The notes beneath the pieces are model-generated. The model ran no database searches and was not told the origin of the DNA. It saw only the letters and a program-made list of their open reading frames with translations. DNA of 64,000 nt from Deroplatys truncata (taxonomy: Eukaryota; Arthropoda; Insecta; Mantodea; Mantidae), in NCBI GenBank assembly GCA_030765065.1, contig CM060985.1, positions 6,572,001 to 6,636,000 of the forward strand, in the 5' to 3' direction. The position numbers were made by a program, and so were the translations under genes. Below are positions 63,601 to 64,000 of the stretch, piece by piece. Positions within the stretch are counted from its first letter, which is position 1. The number at the start of each line of letters is the position of its first letter.

Positions 63601-64000
63601 GGGTCTAGCTCCTACATACCTGGCTACGGGACTATGAACCTAGGCTGGGTCTAGCTCCTACATACATGGCTGCGGGACTATGAACCTAGGCTGGGTCTAG
63701 CTCCTACATACATGGCTGCGGGACTATGAACTTAGGCTGGGTCTAGCTCCTACATACATGGCTGCGGGACTATGAACTTAGGCTGGGTCTAGCTCCTACA
63801 TACATGGCTGCGGGACTATATACTTAGGCTGGGTCTAGCTCCTACATACATGGCTACGGGACTATATACTTAGGCTGGGTCTAGCTCCTACATACATGGC
63901 TGCGGGACTATGAACCTAGGCTGGGTCTAGCTCCTACATACATGGCTACGGGACTATGAACCTAGGCTGGGTCTAGCTCCTACATACATGGCTGCGGGAC
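48627..64000. repeat. Satellite 3B: 46-bp units, derived from or sister to 3A
   Basis: About 334 units beginning ctacgggactatgaacctag and ending cctacatacctgg or catacatgg, cut by the window's right edge. Aligned to 3A, the unit lacks one base (tggtctcggg becomes aggctggg) and carries several fixed substitutions. Few variants segregate: tacggg/tgcggg, gaacct/gaactt/tatactt, gtctag/gtgtag and catggc/cctggc. Local patches show recent spread of particular variants: tatactt units near 53,800-55,320, gctgagtg units near 57,480-59,660 and cggtacta units near 58,050-58,580. The unit carries cctagg (an AvrII site) in the gaacct variant only. No open frame of note in any frame. Confidence 0.97.
48673..48719. 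repeat. Hybrid 3A/3B unit at the subarray boundary
   Basis: A 47-bp unit that begins like 3B (ctgcgggactatga) and continues like 3A (ctctggtctcgggtgtaagt), ending in the 3B-type catacatgg. A full 3B unit lies before it (48,627-48,672) and continuous 3B after it, so the boundary contains one interleaved recombinant unit. Confidence 0.85.

Noticed and set aside
48760..64000. acttaggctggg words containing ttagg, the insect telomere motif
   Set aside because: The motif appears once per 46-bp unit in only some units and never as tandem ttagg. It is part of the satellite unit.

Overview
The window looks like heterochromatin-type DNA from a eukaryote, most likely an arthropod and probably an insect; I cannot name the species. 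The evidence is three long tandem satellite arrays, an AT-rich spacer full of decayed dispersed repeats, a (TG)n microsatellite, a hAT-superfamily DNA transposon relic, and no operon-like or intact gene. About 52 kb of the 64 kb (about 81%) is satellite DNA. I find no convincing intact protein-coding gene; the open frames inside the satellites follow from unit lengths that are not multiples of three.

Layout. (1) 1-28,886: satellite 1, a 58/59-bp unit (about 490 copies) already in progress at the left edge. It has a nested higher-order structure. A 5,130-bp block H occurs three times (4,621, 9,751 and 18,794), flanked by L and R segments in the order L-H-H-R then L-H-R. A related older copy H0 lies at the window start, and a plainer subarray of mostly 59-bp units runs from about 26,310 to the right edge. 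(2) 28,887-30,423: spacer with decayed dispersed-repeat copies. (3) 30,424-34,858: satellite 2, a 95-bp unit, about 47 copies. (4) 34,859-45,293: AT-rich spacer dominated by decayed copies of one unclassified dispersed repeat family in both orientations. One copy is interrupted by an 854-bp hAT deletion derivative (38,465-39,318) with terminal inverted repeats, a degenerate 8-bp target duplication and a C-terminal transposase relic. The spacer also holds a tRNA-like fragment and one GC-rich island (43,428-43,612) with promoter-like and splice-donor-like signals. (5) 45,294-64,000: satellite 3, two related subarrays, 47-bp units (3A, about 71 copies) switching at about 48,627 to 46-bp units (3B, about 334 copies) that run off the right edge.

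There is no gene pathway to describe. The biology here is satellite turnover: unequal exchange producing nested blocks, replacement of one monomer type by a derivative, and transposon decay between the arrays. Copy numbers and block boundaries were read by eye from offsets between diagnostic variants and are approximate where so stated. Exact array lengths depend on the assembly being correct.
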